From: Quillaja saponaria
Taxonomy: Eukaryota > Streptophyta > Magnoliopsida > Fabales > Quillajaceae
Assembly (NCBI GenBank): GCA_029379385.1
Contig: CM055605.1
Coordinates: forward strand, 7,537,001 to 7,601,000
Direction: 5' to 3'
DNA length: 64,000 bases
Shown one piece after another: positions 44,001-56,571 of the stretch (position 1 is its first letter; each line of letters starts with the position of its first letter). Both the position numbers and the translations under genes were made by a program. The notes below the pieces were generated by a model, which made no database searches, had not been told where the DNA came from, and saw nothing but the letters and a program-made list of their open reading frames with translations.

Positions 44001-47000
44001 TACAACAACAACCAGCCTTAATCCGAAATCGTTGGGGTCAGCTATATGGATCCTCATGAAACTAGTTTTATCCTCCACATCACGGGTTATACACTGTGCT
44101 TCAGAAATGGATCCTGCTCATCTTTGTTATTACAATAACAAAATGAATAATTGAGAGTAAATTCACCTCCTTTTGTGGGCCTCAACATAGATGTTTGTAG
44201 AACATTTCTTCCAATTATTTTTCTTCTACTATTTCTTTTCTTGATCTGATAAATGATTATTTTGTTGTTTTCTTTGATTCTAATGTGATGCTATTGCAAT
44301 GGTTTAGGGTGTTCTGAATGTTGTTATGGGAAACGCTCCTGATATTGGTGATGCTTTAATATCAAGTCCACAGGTTTTATACTTTAAATGATATTCTAAA
44401 TCCTATGATGTTGAGATTCAGTGATAGATTATAGTTGGATACAAGAATGAACTTATTGATTCTCATTCTTTATTGAACTTAATTTAGGTAAGAAAGATCA
44501 CGTTCACAGGTTCAACCTGCTGTTGGGAAAAAGTTGATGGCAGGAGCTGCTGGGACTGTCAAAAAGGTCTAAATTGGATCTATAACTAATTCTTGAAAAT
44601 CAGTGGGGTCTAGATTTATCATGTGACTAACTTTCCTTATGTATCTAGATATCTCTGGAACTTGGTGGAAATGCACCTTGCTTAATCTTTGATGATGCAG
44701 ACCTGGAGGTTGCAGTAAAAGGAACTGTGAGTACGAGTTAATGTCTATGCATTATAGTTGTAATGGTGATTTTTCGTCTTAGAAGACTTTTATATAGATA
44801 TGATATGCTGTGTGTTAGGTATCTTATTGAGTAATTTATGGGTTAGAATTTCTATGAGGAGCTTTTTTTCTATATTTGCCCTTCTGATTATTGTGCATTA
44901 GATATAACAAGAACTTGCTAATTTTTACTTCAAGAGATAAAATAGTGAATTAGAATAACTTGAACTCCTTATATTAGTGTATAACTTAATCATCAATCTA
45001 GAATTGTTATTTCATGTTTGAGACGTAGCATGGAAAGGTAAGTGCACGGCCAATGACTGTAGCATCTTGTTGCATGTTCTCCCCCTTTAAGTACAAGTAT
45101 GTAGTGGGAGATCCCAGATTCAAATCTCACTGGGTGTATGTGATCTGTTACTTAAAAAGCTAGGTGTGGTAGTGCCGGTGAAGGTTGGGTGTTGGCGACA
45201 TTCCCCTGTTGCCTGCAAGGGATGTTGGATATCTTTTCCTGATCTTTATTTCATTAAATGCGACCTGGTAGTTGGTTGTCCATATGTATTTGGCAAGGAA
45301 GCAGGCTCCAGAAACTGCAGTAGCCATGCTTCTATTATGCTTTCATGACTAAAACAGACTACCATTTTGGTGTTTGAATTCTTAATGGGAGGGGCCTTCA
45401 CTAGATGCTGCCTTTACTTTGATGGTTTGAGGTCCTGGTTTGTTGGCTAAAGTGCTAAAATAGATAGTTTCACTTTGAAGGGTGGGGCTGTGATGGTATG
45501 TATACTAACGTGCTACTTTCGCTATCTTATTTGACCCTAAGTCTTAAGATTTATTTATTTTTTTGATCAGGGCATAATGATTTTATTTTCCTTTTTGCAC
45601 CCAACTAATTTATGAGCCTGTAAGAAGTGAACTTCTTGTTTCCTATTTCCTCCAAGTAAGCAGCTTTTTAAGTTGATCCATTACCTAGTTATAAATGTTC
45701 CACTCTCTTTCTTTTCTTCCCTCTTAACTTTTTCATTTTATAATAGTTAGCTCATGCATAACTGTATGGAAATTTCTTCTTGTATCACGTTGAGAAAGTT
45801 GAATATATTATTTAGGTGAAGTCTATACGGTCTTATAAGTTTAATGACTTTTTGTTTCTTGTCAATTTTTGTAGCTATGTGTAAAATCAAAATGGCTAAA
45901 GATTAACTTCTAGATTCTTTTCGACTTTTAATTTTAGAAATTTGCAGTTCAAGGGAATTCTTGTTTCGTGATATCATTGACTGTAACTTGCATATTGCAG
46001 ATTGCAGCCAAATTCCGTAATACTGGACAAACATGCGTTTGTGCAAATAGAATTCTTGTGCAAGAAGGTATTGATTAGAAGGATAGTTAAAAACAAATAT
46101 AAGCAGCTAATATTTTTCATAGTGCATGATCTGTCGATCTTCCATTGTAATAGACTGCTTTTTAATTGTCACTACTTTAATCTCAAAGTTAAGAGGGGCA
46201 TATGTAGACATATGCGAAGGAAATTCCACGTTTTTAAGGTAGATATCACCTAGAAGCTTTGTCTTCTGAGTTCTTGCTGTAGATTAAAAGTCTTGAGTGT
46301 ATGTTCAGACTTCAGACACATGCAGCCATACCAACATATATCCTATTAGTTTATTTAGTTTCAAGTGCTGTGTAAGCAGCAGATATGATTAACATGATTT
46401 GATGCATCCTACTCCATTAAAAATGTCTTGTCAATTTTGAAAAAGAAGTGCTGAAGTGACTGTTCTAAAAATGAAAAAAAGATGTCAGAATTTTATTCTG
46501 AAAATATTATTTCTAATGGCGATCATATTTATATATAACTAAAACCCGGCAGGGATGCTTTAACAAGAAACACTTAATCATTTTGGATCATTTAGTAGCT
46601 GATAGATGTTTTAGACTGCTAGGGCAGATGTCCCTTGAGACATTGCAAACTATTTTTATTTAAGTTAATTGAGGAGGAGATTATATATACATAAATAAGG
46701 CTGATGATTGTGATATTATGAGAAACTGCTATCTACCATAAAGGGCAGAGTTGGGATTAAAATTGGAAATGACGTAATTGGAGCTTATTGGGCAATTTTT
46801 CTACTTTGAAGGGTACCTATCCGGTGTCTGAGCTGATCATTTGAGTTTCATTAACAAAAATATTATGCTTGCTGTCGGATTTATTTCTGCATACGTATAT
46901 GGTGTCTGGAGCTGACTGTTATGAACTACTGAACTCTTGAGGGAAGAAATCTGAAGAATGTATGTGTAAGTGATCATAATGTAAGATAGGCATTAAATAT

Positions 47001-50000
47001 ATTTTGGTTGTGAACAGCTTCAACATCTTCCAAGGATTTATGTGACGGATCTTTTAACTATTCATTGTCTTAGTTGCAAACTTTAAAGGCTTCTTGTGTT
47101 TCTTCCATTTTATGTTTTAATACTTAGTTTTGGTTCTTATAAGCTGTGATGTACCAAACAATCATTTTAGAAGAGAAGAACAGAAAAGAGGAAAGAGAAA
47201 GAATGTAAGTTCCATACAATGGGTGGACGTTAGTTCTGATCTTTGCACTGTGTTGCTACTTGACTCGTATTAGTCCCCTTGCACAGATATGTATAAGTGC
47301 ATGTAGACTTCACCAATTTAAATTATACTTTTTATACTGGTTCTCCTGTTTGGGATTCTCTGTTTAGCTAATTTTCTTACCGTTTCAAATATACGGCTTC
47401 TTCCTTTGCTTATTTGTGAGGTTTTCCTGTGAAGGTATCTACGAGAAATTTGCAAATGCTCTTACAAATGCAGTTGAGAATTTGAAAGTTGGGGAAGGCT
47501 TTAGTGAAGGCGTGGCTCAGGTATTGTTTGTTTTGCATCAAATTTGTACAAGAATTGTCTTCCTTGCCTCTCAATTATACAGATGGAGCGTTGTTAACCT
47601 GCATTAATTATTCAGCTTGGACAGAAATTCCATTTCACACATTTTCATAACAATAAATCATGTTATGTTCTTCCAATTCAATTTCATTTCCCAAAAGGAG
47701 ATTTAAGACTGTGACTTAGTTTTACTGATAATGGTTTGACCCAATTATCCATTTTCTAACAGGGTCCCCTAATAAATGAAGCTGCAGTGCAAAAGGTTTG
47801 CTTTTCTTTAAATTTTTCTTTTTCTTCTTTGTGGTACAATTAATAATTTAGTTTACGTTTTATTGTTAAAGTAGTGAGTCTCCTCTAATTTGTGTGAATT
47901 TCTGTATCTCTTTGGTCCCTTTTGGGGTTTTGACTTACAGGTTGAATCCTTGATTCAAGATGCTACCTCAAAGGTTTGTTTTCTCAGCTATATTGATAAA
48001 ATTAGTAACTTTGCTTTCAGGATGTAATTTCTTCAAAAATGGTCTAGAGTTTAATCCATCTATATAGTTTCACATCTTTTATAGTTTTATATTTAATCCA
48101 TATATCTTGGCAACTTTTCTTTGCCTAATTTGTTTAAGCTACTGCTACAGTATACATATTATTTCTAGTATCGTAACATACCTCTATACAAATTAGATAT
48201 CTACCGTATCATTATAAGTGATTTTAGTGAGATCTCCTGGGATACTGATGATGTCTTCTACAAATTAAATATGCCCATATCTGATAAGGAGTTCAACCGT
48301 GGGTAGCACCCAATACGGAATTTAGAGTTCTGCTAGGAAGAGGAAAGCATACTTGGGAATCAATGCTGATGTGATGACAGCTTACAAAATGACTATGGAC
48401 ATGAAGGCCATCATGCTAGGGTTTCTCCTTATGAATAAGGCTAATATTGATTCTTTTATAATTAAATCCACCTTAATCCAAATTAATTGGGTACGGTTTA
48501 TACATCTTTCTTTTCGCCATTAGCTAGTTGATTCTGCCACTAATCTATCCAAAACTGAATTGTTGCATACATCTTTGTAGGGAATATCCTTTATTGGTGC
48601 CATCTCCACTTTAGGATCATATCTACCATCTCCTTTTCTAGTATTTTGGTTGCTGCACTACCAAGAAAAATTCTTAATTCTCAGATTATGGATATGTTTG
48701 TTCATAACTGGTCTTAGTTTCGAAATGCAAATTCTAGTAATTTCCATGTTCTGCAACAATGATACCAATTCTCGAGACTAATCCTCTACATTGTCTAGCT
48801 TTTTTAGTTTTTTCAGGTTCAATCTAATTTGTCTCGTACACTGAAGCCCAAAAAATAAAAGATAACCATTCTTTAGGTTTGCATTGACAGTAAATGTTTT
48901 CCTTCCCTTGGTCCCCTGTGAATCTGCAAAGATTTATAGGTTAGAAGTTTTCCTAAAGTACACACAGTAGGTGATTGTGCATGCAATGCTATCTGCGTTT
49001 ACATTTTACATTAGAATATTCCTTATACTTTTTGCTCCTTTTCCCTCTTTAGTCCTTATCTGTTGCTCTGACGGAGAGTAACGGAGTACTTACCACAGGG
49101 ATCAAAGATGGACTGCATGTTATTAAGTTTATAAAGTACTTTCCTTGTTTAATACCACAAAGTGCATAGTGGACCTCACATGTTATATGTGGCTGCTGCA
49201 TTATATTTGTTGTTTCAGGTCATGTCTGACAAGAGTTTTTATATAATTCTGAATATTACTTGCCACCATTATGTGAATTTGATAATTGGAAATGGATTAG
49301 AGGGTTACTTTTGAAAGGCACTACTGCTTCTTTCACATAATCTATTGTCACTTTTGTGCTTAGAACAACTAGACTTTTTCCTTCTATTATTATTCTCCTT
49401 GTTAAATGTTGCAAGGCAAATAGACATGATGTATAAACATCTATTGATATGATTTTAATTCTGATGATTGAATTCTGATTTTATTGAAGGGAGCAAAAGT
49501 AATATTTGGGGGTAAAAGACATAGCCTTGGATTTACATTTTATGAACCCTACTGTTATCGGTGATGTCAGCAATGAGATGCGTATAGCAAGGTAAACCGT
49601 GAAAGACAATGGATACCTTGTGATTCCATTTATTAATTATACAAGTTTGTTTTCCCCCCTGTGCCATGTATTTGTTAGGATTTATGATCTAGTTCCTTGT
49701 GATATTTATGCAATTATAGAGTAATTATGTTTTTGACAGTATGATCTATTTGCTGTAGAAACTGGTGGAATGGGAAAATTAGACATCCCCTCCATCTTAT
49801 TATAATATGATTACTTTAAATATAACTATTGGTTGTGAAACCACCCATGTACGGTTCTTTTTCCCTTTCATTGGCATTTGCCAATCACGTAATTGATTAG
49901 ATATTCTTTCTTCATTTCTTAACAGTTATCATAATTGATTGCAGCTGTGGTTATTCTAGTTGGGTCTCCAATTTACAATTCCCTAGTGGCCTCATGTAAA

Positions 50001-52153
50001 TAAATAATATATGCAACCATCAGGAACTTTAGTTAACCTCTCGGTTCTAGTGCTGTCACTTAGCTCGTTGGTTCTAGAGATGTGCCTGTGACTCTCGTGA
50101 CTTTGGTGACAGTAGCTTTAAGATCGATGTGGCTTTTTAATTTATAAGTCCATCATGAAGACCTCTTTGTTTTGCATGATCTATATATGTGGTCACTGAT
50201 CGCTTATTACTTTGTGATTTGAGAATAATATAGAATTTCTTAATTTTTTTTTTCATGTGTTCAGTTTATGCCTCAATTAATATGGTTTGTTTCACCCCAG
50301 AGAGGAAGCATTCGGACCTGTTGCACCCCTTTTGCGGTTCAGAACTGAGGAGGAGGCCATCCGTATTGCTAATGACACTAATGCAGGTTTTTCCTGCAGT
50401 TTCTCTCCATAAATTGATATAGAAAGAAAATTGTCTCTCTTTCCCTTTCATCTGTCGTCTTGTGTGATTGTGTACCATATGTCATGTAAGCCTTGGCGAA
50501 TCTGGCAATCTGTTAGATTTCCATATTGGTTGTCCCAGACTCTTAAAAGTCATTTTACCCACAAAACTCATGGTTTTTGAGATTCATTTATATATGTATA
50601 GACTATACCAGGGGACGTTAATACCTGAATACATGTAGGGTTGGGTTCATACATATTTACGGAAAATGTTCAACGTTCATGGCGTGTTGCTGAAGCTCTA
50701 GAATATGGACTTGTGGGGGTCAATGAAGGTGCTATTTCAACAGAGGTGTGTCTCCAATTTGATATTGTCTAAGTGGAGAAATCTCCTTCCTTGGGTTGAT
50801 TTACCTTATATGTTTTTATGCAGGTGGCTCCATTCGGTGGTTTTAAACAGTCCGGCCTTGGACGGGAAGGTTCTAAGTATGGAATGGATGAATATCTTGA
50901 AGTAAGTCTATATTTATAAGGTCTTCTATAAACAAGTCTATATTTAAAACGTCATTTCTGTAATTTTTACATTCTTTTATTATGCTTTTAAAAAGTACAG
51001 TTAAAATAATTTTTCATTTTGGCTGCACAGTTTGATGAAGTGTTAAAATACTTCATCCTTTGTTGAGTGAGGAAGATAAAAAGAAAAGTACAACTTGGTC
51101 AGCAACTAGCAGCATATTTCAAATTTTATGAACATAATATGTAATTATATATAATATATAATCTAAAGAATATATTTTTGTTTTGAACTAAGCAAAATTC
51201 AATGACAATGGAGTATGCTTATTTCCTCATTTGGGGAGGGGGCTCACTTTATATCAGTATATAGAAATTTACAGAGTTCAAACAGTACCCTATACAATCA
51301 TGTAGGCTAATTTCTATACTAGAAGAATGCAAATCTGAACTTACATTAATATGTGATACAGGCTTTGTAAGTCTTATATGAACACTTCATAGAGTATAAG
51401 TATTGAATTTAGAACTGACTATTAGTGGTTACAACATATGTAACTTGTATGATGAGTATCAATCAACCTGGTATAAAATATATAATATATTTAATTTATG
51501 GATAAAAATTTTATTTCTTTGAAGTTATGACGGTGCAAGTTATATGCTCTTGACTTGTTGGTTGAACACATGCACTTACTAATTTGTACTCTAGAGGCTT
51601 CATGACTATTATTTGAAGGTTTATCACCTAAGTTCTATCATTTAGAAGAAGAAAAAAATAATCAATATGAAGCACATATTTCATGTGCAGAAGTGAACTG
51701 AGCATGAAGATGAAATTCTGGTAGCATTGTTTTTAACTTGCACAACAAACACTTTTTTTATGTCATCAGTGTTTCTGCCTAAGCTCTTAAATCTATGAGA
51801 AGCGTGAGGGCCCTTAAGAGTGGAACAATAAAATAGTATCTAGTGGTCAACGGTTAAAAATTCAGCCTACAAGGCTGCCAATTTTAGAACATGAAACATT
51901 GACAGAGTATATATGTTGACAAATTTTCTGTTTTGCCCTTTATTCTCTGGAAACTTTTATAGAATTAATTTCTACTCAATTATAAAGTGACTATTTACAT
52001 CCAATTGTATTCTCATAATTTTGAAAATGAGATTATTTGATCTATACTTTTTCTTATGCCTTATTTGCATGTTTTAGCTGGCATTGAGGTATGTAATTCA
52101 TATGATGTTTGCAGATTAAGTACATCTGCCTTGGGAATATGAACAAAAGCTGA
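38091..52153 (+). CDS. ALDH5F1: Succinate-semialdehyde dehydrogenase, mitochondrial (20 exons; two +1 frame disruptions)
   Basis: Oxidises succinic semialdehyde to succinate in the mitochondrial GABA shunt. Exons: 38091-38204, 40575-40688, 41094-41193, 42039-42087, 42701-42788, 42921-43031, 43569-43631, 43723-43833, 44308-44373, 44488-44566, 44649-44726, 46001-46067, 47435-47520, 47763-47795, 47941-47973, 49490-49591, 50301-50386, 50639-50745, 50824-50901, 52115-52153. Product about 533 residues (Arabidopsis 528). Exon 1 encodes an Arg/Ser-rich presequence. Active-site parts: PWNFP (Asn204), LELGGN (Glu302), GQTCVCAN (Cys336). The C-terminus is Gly-rich (APFGG, then [16 protein letters not shown]). 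All introns are GT-AG except intron 1, which is GC-AG. Exon 10 (79 nt) and exon 16 (102 nt) are each one base too long for the frame; each has an extra C in a C run (TCAACCTGCTG, GAACCCTACTG). Without that C the family sequence is restored, so consensus error or a recent pseudogene are both possible. Confidence 0.93.
38507..39103. repeat. Three-copy tandem repeat (~195-204-bp unit) in SSADH intron 1
   Basis: Copies start with TAGATTTTGAAAA at 38507, 38701 and 38900 and each ends near TTGGTTGGAAGAG, the third at about 39103. They are highly similar, differing mainly in T-run length and a small AAAGGG insertion, so the amplification is fairly recent. Confidence 0.9.
39458..40263. mobile_element. 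hAT-like non-autonomous element, copy 2 (806 bp) in SSADH intron 1
   Basis: Starts CAAGGTTTAAAAATTTG and ends GTTCCTTG; the ends are imperfect inverted repeats. It is flanked by an 8-bp near-duplication, GTTACAAA (39450-39457) and GTTACATA (40264-40271). It shares interior blocks with copy 1 at 25822-26513 but carries an extra array of GAAACGG-type repeats near its left end. No transposase, so it needs a hAT enzyme from elsewhere. Confidence 0.75.
39550..39680. repeat. Array of self-complementary ~20-bp repeats (CCGTTT-CACAC-GAAACGG)
   Basis: Five to six tandem units of about 18-21 bp, each of the form CCGTTTTCACACGAAACGGG. Each unit is itself an imperfect palindrome (CCGTTT pairs with AAACGG), so the array could form hairpins. 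GAAACG motifs also recur near the right end of the same element (about 40190-40250), as hAT subterminal transposase sites often do. Confidence 0.85.
43984..44095 (-). mobile_element. 5'-truncated Au-like SINE with target-site duplications, SSADH intron 8
   Basis: The body 44002-44077 reads ACAACAACAACC, then CTTAATCC, then GGGGTCAGCTATATGGATCC, matching on the reverse strand the 3' part of plant Au-type SINEs. It is flanked by an 18-bp direct repeat with one mismatch, CATCACGGGTTACACACT (43984-44001) and CATCACGGGTTATACACT (44078-44095), the mark of retroposition. Full Au elements are about 180 bp, so this copy is truncated. Confidence 0.65.
45040..45190 (+). mobile_element. Possible tRNA-derived SINE fragment, SSADH intron 11
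   Basis: AGTGGGAGATCCCAGATTCAAATCTCACTGGG has a T-arm-like stem and loop (GATTCAAATC, like a pol III B box). The rest does not fold as a complete tRNA. It suggests a tRNA-related SINE head rather than a tRNA gene. Confidence 0.35.
48450..48515 (-). mobile_element. Possible second Au-like SINE remnant, SSADH intron 15
   Basis: CCACCTTAATCC, then AATTGGGTACGGTTTATACATC, resembles the SINE core at 44.0 kb, with more divergence and no clear flanking duplication. Confidence 0.3.
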
Positions 52154-54380
52154 CGTGCAAGGTTGACACTTGAACTATGCCCAACCTTGGAATGGGTGGC
52201 CAGAGCTTCTGGTGCAATGTCATATGAGGAGCACTAGGAGGGGAGTAGACTGGGGAAGTTAGTTGTGTTTGATAAGTAAATGAGATGCCAGATGATATGA
52301 GATCGATCCTAAATAAGTGCAGGCCTTGCATTGAGTTGATAGACATGAATATGCAATGTTCCTTTTTTTTTTTTCTTTTTTTTTTTCAGTACTGTGTGCT
52401 GCTGTTACAGGAATGTAAGATTTTGCTAAACTATTTAAGAATCAGCAATGAAAAGTTTCATGTCTGAATTATGATCAGTATGAACGGGTCTTTTACTTTA
52501 TGCTATGAGTTGGGTTTCACGGTTACATTAAGATCAGGCTTTCAGTGCAAAATTGTGAAATCTGGCATGGTAATATTTGGACTGAGTGATGATATTGACA
52601 AAAACAATTTTTAAGATCAGTAACTATAAGTGTGATTATTATTTATAATTAGAGATCACTCTTTTTTTTGTTGATAGCATGTTGAGACAACCCTTCCAAA
52701 ACAGTTTTGGAAAAGTATGGGTTGAGCATGATACTATTCAGCAAGCCATCTTCATTGTTAGAACCCTGATGGGAAGCAAGTGTTCGAACCCTGATGAGAA
52801 GCCAATTAATGGTGTGTTTTTGTACTCGCTTATTATTACACTTAATTCTTGTCACCTTGACTATTAATACTTTTTAATAACATTGTGAAATAATAAAATC
52901 TGGGGAAAATTGAAAAAAGAACACTAGTTCTATTTTGTCCAAGGTTCAAAACTTAAGCATATCCATCATGCATCATCTCTCATATATATCAATATCATCG
53001 TGTATTCAAACAAAAGATGAGAGGCAGAGAGAGATAGCGTGTGTCTATGAGAGAGAGTTAAAAGTATTCCAGCTGAACATTGAGATGGGTCCTGCAAATT
53101 CACAATCTAAAGGAATATATTCATATTGAAGAATATATTCATCTATAGCCCATAAAGAAGCTTGAAATTCAAGCAAACATGGCCTTAAAACTAAGCTAAC
53201 CCAATTTTCCATTGTGTTCTGCCTTTGAAAACAAATTGGACAAAAAGTGATCATCAAATTCTTAACTTTACATTGTGTTAACTTATAAAAGGAATTAGGG
53301 ATAGCCATTGTGACAATAATAGTCAAAAGAATTGATTTTTTCCTCCAGGTGGATGGTGTTGATTGGGTCGAACGCCTTCCTAAGTGGGGTCCTGGTCATA
53401 AATTCTATTATGGTGGGACCTTACAATGGAATTAATTGGTGTGATGGCTTTAATAATTTTAAGATTTAAGAGGATGTCATGTAACTAACCTTATACCATA
53501 ATGCAATTTGCAGTACGTAACCACTTGAAGCTCTGGATTTATGGGAGAGGAATCTAGCTTTGATTGTCAACGAAGAAAGCATTTATTCCCAAGTTCATGA
53601 TTTGGACCAGAATTTTAATTCTTTTAAGGTTAGTTTAGTTCGCATGAATAATTTTGACAGAATTGGAATGAAAAAGGAAATAGGAATAGAATGCAGATAG
53701 AATGAAATGATCATTCCATTTTATTGTTTGATAGGACTAGTAAAGAATAATCATTTCATTTTATTTATTAATTTTTTATTCAGTTTTTAGACATGAAATA
53801 ATATTAAAGTTATGTTATAATGACAAAAATTTCCCTCTATAGATAAAGTAATAAAAATTATATTATTTTAAAATGACAAAAATATCCCTATATAGATAAA
53901 GTAATAAATTAAATATAATTTATGAAAAATAGATATTTCTTAATTTTTTATTTATTTTTTTAAAATTATTTATTTATGTATTATTAATTAATTAATATTA
54001 TTACTTATATTTATTTTATTACTAATCATATTTATTTTATTATTTCTTATTTTTATTATTTATTAATATTAATATTTTAGTTTAAAATTACTTAACTAAT
54101 TTATTTATTTAACATTAATTAATTATTTATAATTATATTATTTACAATGATATGAAAGGTATTTTTGTCATTTGACTAAAATGAATTGATTTATTATTAT
54201 TTTTATATACAAGTTTTTTTAATTATATAATTTTTAATGTGATATGAAGGGTTTTTTTTTCATTTGACTAAATTAAATAATAATTTATTTATTTATGAAT
54301 AATATTATTATTTTATTAATATTCAACTTTTTATTTTATGTGATAAAATAATTTTTTTATTATTTAACTGAACTAAATCA

Positions 54381-54449
54381 ATTCTATAGAAGTAGGAATG
54401 AGCAATTATACCCTCTAGGTAGGCTTGAGGATTCCTACTTCTATAGAAT
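54381..54449. repeat. Perfect 19-bp hairpin with 31-base loop
   Basis: ATTCTATAGAAGTAGGAAT (54381-54399) and its exact reverse complement (54431-54449) flank a 31-base loop. It sits at the right side of an AT-rich MITE-like region that starts near 53628, so it may be part of a transposon terminus. Confidence 0.9.
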
Positions 54450-54497
54450 AAAATAGTTGTATTTTGAGACTAAAAATGTACTAAACGAAAAAATGTT

Positions 54498-54567
54498 CAT
54501 GTACCAAACTAGTTCTTAGATTTTTATGGTCTCATGTACCAAACTAGTTCTTAGATTTTTATGGTCT
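54498..54567. repeat. Perfect 35-bp tandem duplication
   Basis: Two identical 35-base units (each starting CATGTACCAAACTAGTTC) lie head to tail at 54498-54532 and 54533-54567. Such duplications commonly arise by replication slippage or break repair. Confidence 0.9.
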
Positions 54568-56336
54568 GAAAATACGAGAGTGATAGAGAGATAATATATT
54601 ATTAAGAAATAACAATAATGTCAATCATTATTATTGATTTTAATTTTTTTTTGTTTCTTTTCTATTTATTAATAATGTACAAATTCATACATATTTTTAA
54701 TGTATGGTTCAAGTTGATGTTCTTACTCATCTTTATTCTTTAGTTCTTTTTATAAATGCAAGATTAGGGCCCCTATATCAATTTATGCACATATAATGCA
54801 ATGGAAGCCAAGTTAAGTGTCATAGGACCTTTAGGTTCCAGTTTATATATTGTCTGCTTCAGTTCTATTGGAACTCACGAGTTTGGCTTCAAAGAGACTC
54901 ACGTGGTCACCCATAACAAGTATGAAAAGAAAATAAGGTCACCCCTTATATACTCAAGATCACTTTAATATTTAACTGATGTGGAACTTGGTCCTTTGAC
55001 CTCACATCCACCTCTAATCATTAAGTTCCACAATCCTCGATGACACATGTTATATACTCCCAAGTGTCTTTGATACCAAATACCACAGGTCTACCTTTCC
55101 TGTTATATATATATGTTTTGGAAGGTCACGTGAGTCTTGTCAAAAACGAATCCATGAACTCAAAAATATTAAAATGGATAATATATGACGTGAAAGGTAG
55201 GGCCGTATCACTACGGCATACAAAAACTTCAATTCCACGAAGGGGATAAGGATTACAGCCCCAAAAAGCTTTATAGAAGAATTGAAGAAGGTCCCCTACT
55301 ACTAAAACTCATGTCATCAAAAGCTCCACATTGCAATATCCTTTATGCATTGATGTTCACGTCCTCAAATATTACCAACCACAGACCATAAAGTTGCTTC
55401 CAATATTATGTTGTTTTGTTGTGCTTTCATATCGTGATAGGAAACACAATTTGATAGCTTATTTCTTATTATTTTTTTTTTCTTCCTTCCTTTGAAAAAA
55501 ATACATAAAACTCTAATTATCATGAAACTTAGGAACCCTCCCCAATATAAAACTCTAATTCAAAATGCCATTGTTATGTTATTAATATTATAAGTCACAT
55601 TAAATTTCTTTTAACCTACAATTTATTAGCAGTTCATGAATTTGAGTTAAGATTTTTTTTTTTTTTTGAACAATAGGAATAATATTTATTTATGGCATTG
55701 GAAACTTTTTGTTTGTTATGATATAAAGCAAAAAAAAATGATAGCTAGGTTGAATGATGCAATAATTAACCTAAAAAGCGTGTCGTACTACGAAATGACC
55801 CATGCATACATAATGTCCAATTGTGAGATTATGTCTATAATGTAGAAGCAGCCATAGTTCAACAAAAAGTGTAACATGAATTGCCCCTCATCATGATTAT
55901 GAGGGATCTGGGTCTCACTCTCAGTATGATATATCTTAATTATAATGCCCCAAAAGCTTCACATGGTATTAGCTAAAAAGAATATCACAACAAACATATA
56001 CTCTTTCATTTTTATTATAATAATAACAAACATATCTAATCTTTTTGTTATATATTTAAGTTGATTAGATTTATCGACTACACAATACGAGGAACTCATT
56101 TCTCAACAATTTTATTAAATTTTGATAAAGTAGATTTAATATTAAATTTTCAAAATGACTTTAAATTATTTTACGAACTAAACAAAATATTTAGAAAGAT
56201 TTCTAAAATGTCCAGCATGTTACATTTTTGTAATCTCATATATTGTTGAGTAAGAGAAAGAGAGAGAAAGAGGAGGGGGTGGTATCTTTTGGCAAAGGAT
56301 GACCTCCATATTAGAATAGGGGTGGCTTTATTTTTT

Positions 56337-56360
56337 CTTTATATATATATATATATATTA
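56337..56360 (+). promoter_or_regulatory. (TA)n tract, possible TATA region of the MYB-CC gene
   Basis: TTTATATATATATATATAT lies about 220 bases before the start codon at 56572. The leader between has a CT/CA/GA-rich stretch at about 56506-56570. It could be a microsatellite only. Confidence 0.3.
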
Positions 56361-56571
56361 TATTTTTAATTTAATGTTTATTTGCTTTCTACTTGAGGTG
56401 CTAAAACAAAGCCATCCATACTACACCATCTTCTTCAAAAACGCACCCTATTCTTCCCTATTTGCATCGCATTTGTTCTTGAATCTCTTGGGTATTCCCA
56501 GAGCCTCTCTTTCTCTCTCTCTAACACACACACACAAACACCAAGAAAGAGAGAGAAAGAAAGAGAAAGAG

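Larger units (their letters stand above)
52154..56370. other. Intergenic interval SSADH to MYB-CC
   Basis: About 4.2 kb with no convincing gene. It holds an AT-rich, MITE-like stretch (about 53.63-54.5 kb), a perfect hairpin, and a 35-bp tandem duplication. A lone 28-codon frame after a CAG acceptor at about 53350 (ending KFYYGGTLQWN) could be a gene fragment, but it was not recognised. Confidence 0.6.

Noticed and set aside
45040..45190. tRNA gene
   Set aside because: Only a T-arm-like segment is convincing; acceptor and anticodon arms do not form, and it lies inside an intron.
53345..53435. Small gene ending KFYYGGTLQWN
   Set aside because: A 28-codon frame after a CAG acceptor, with no upstream exon, start or recognised family; probably chance or a tiny gene fragment.
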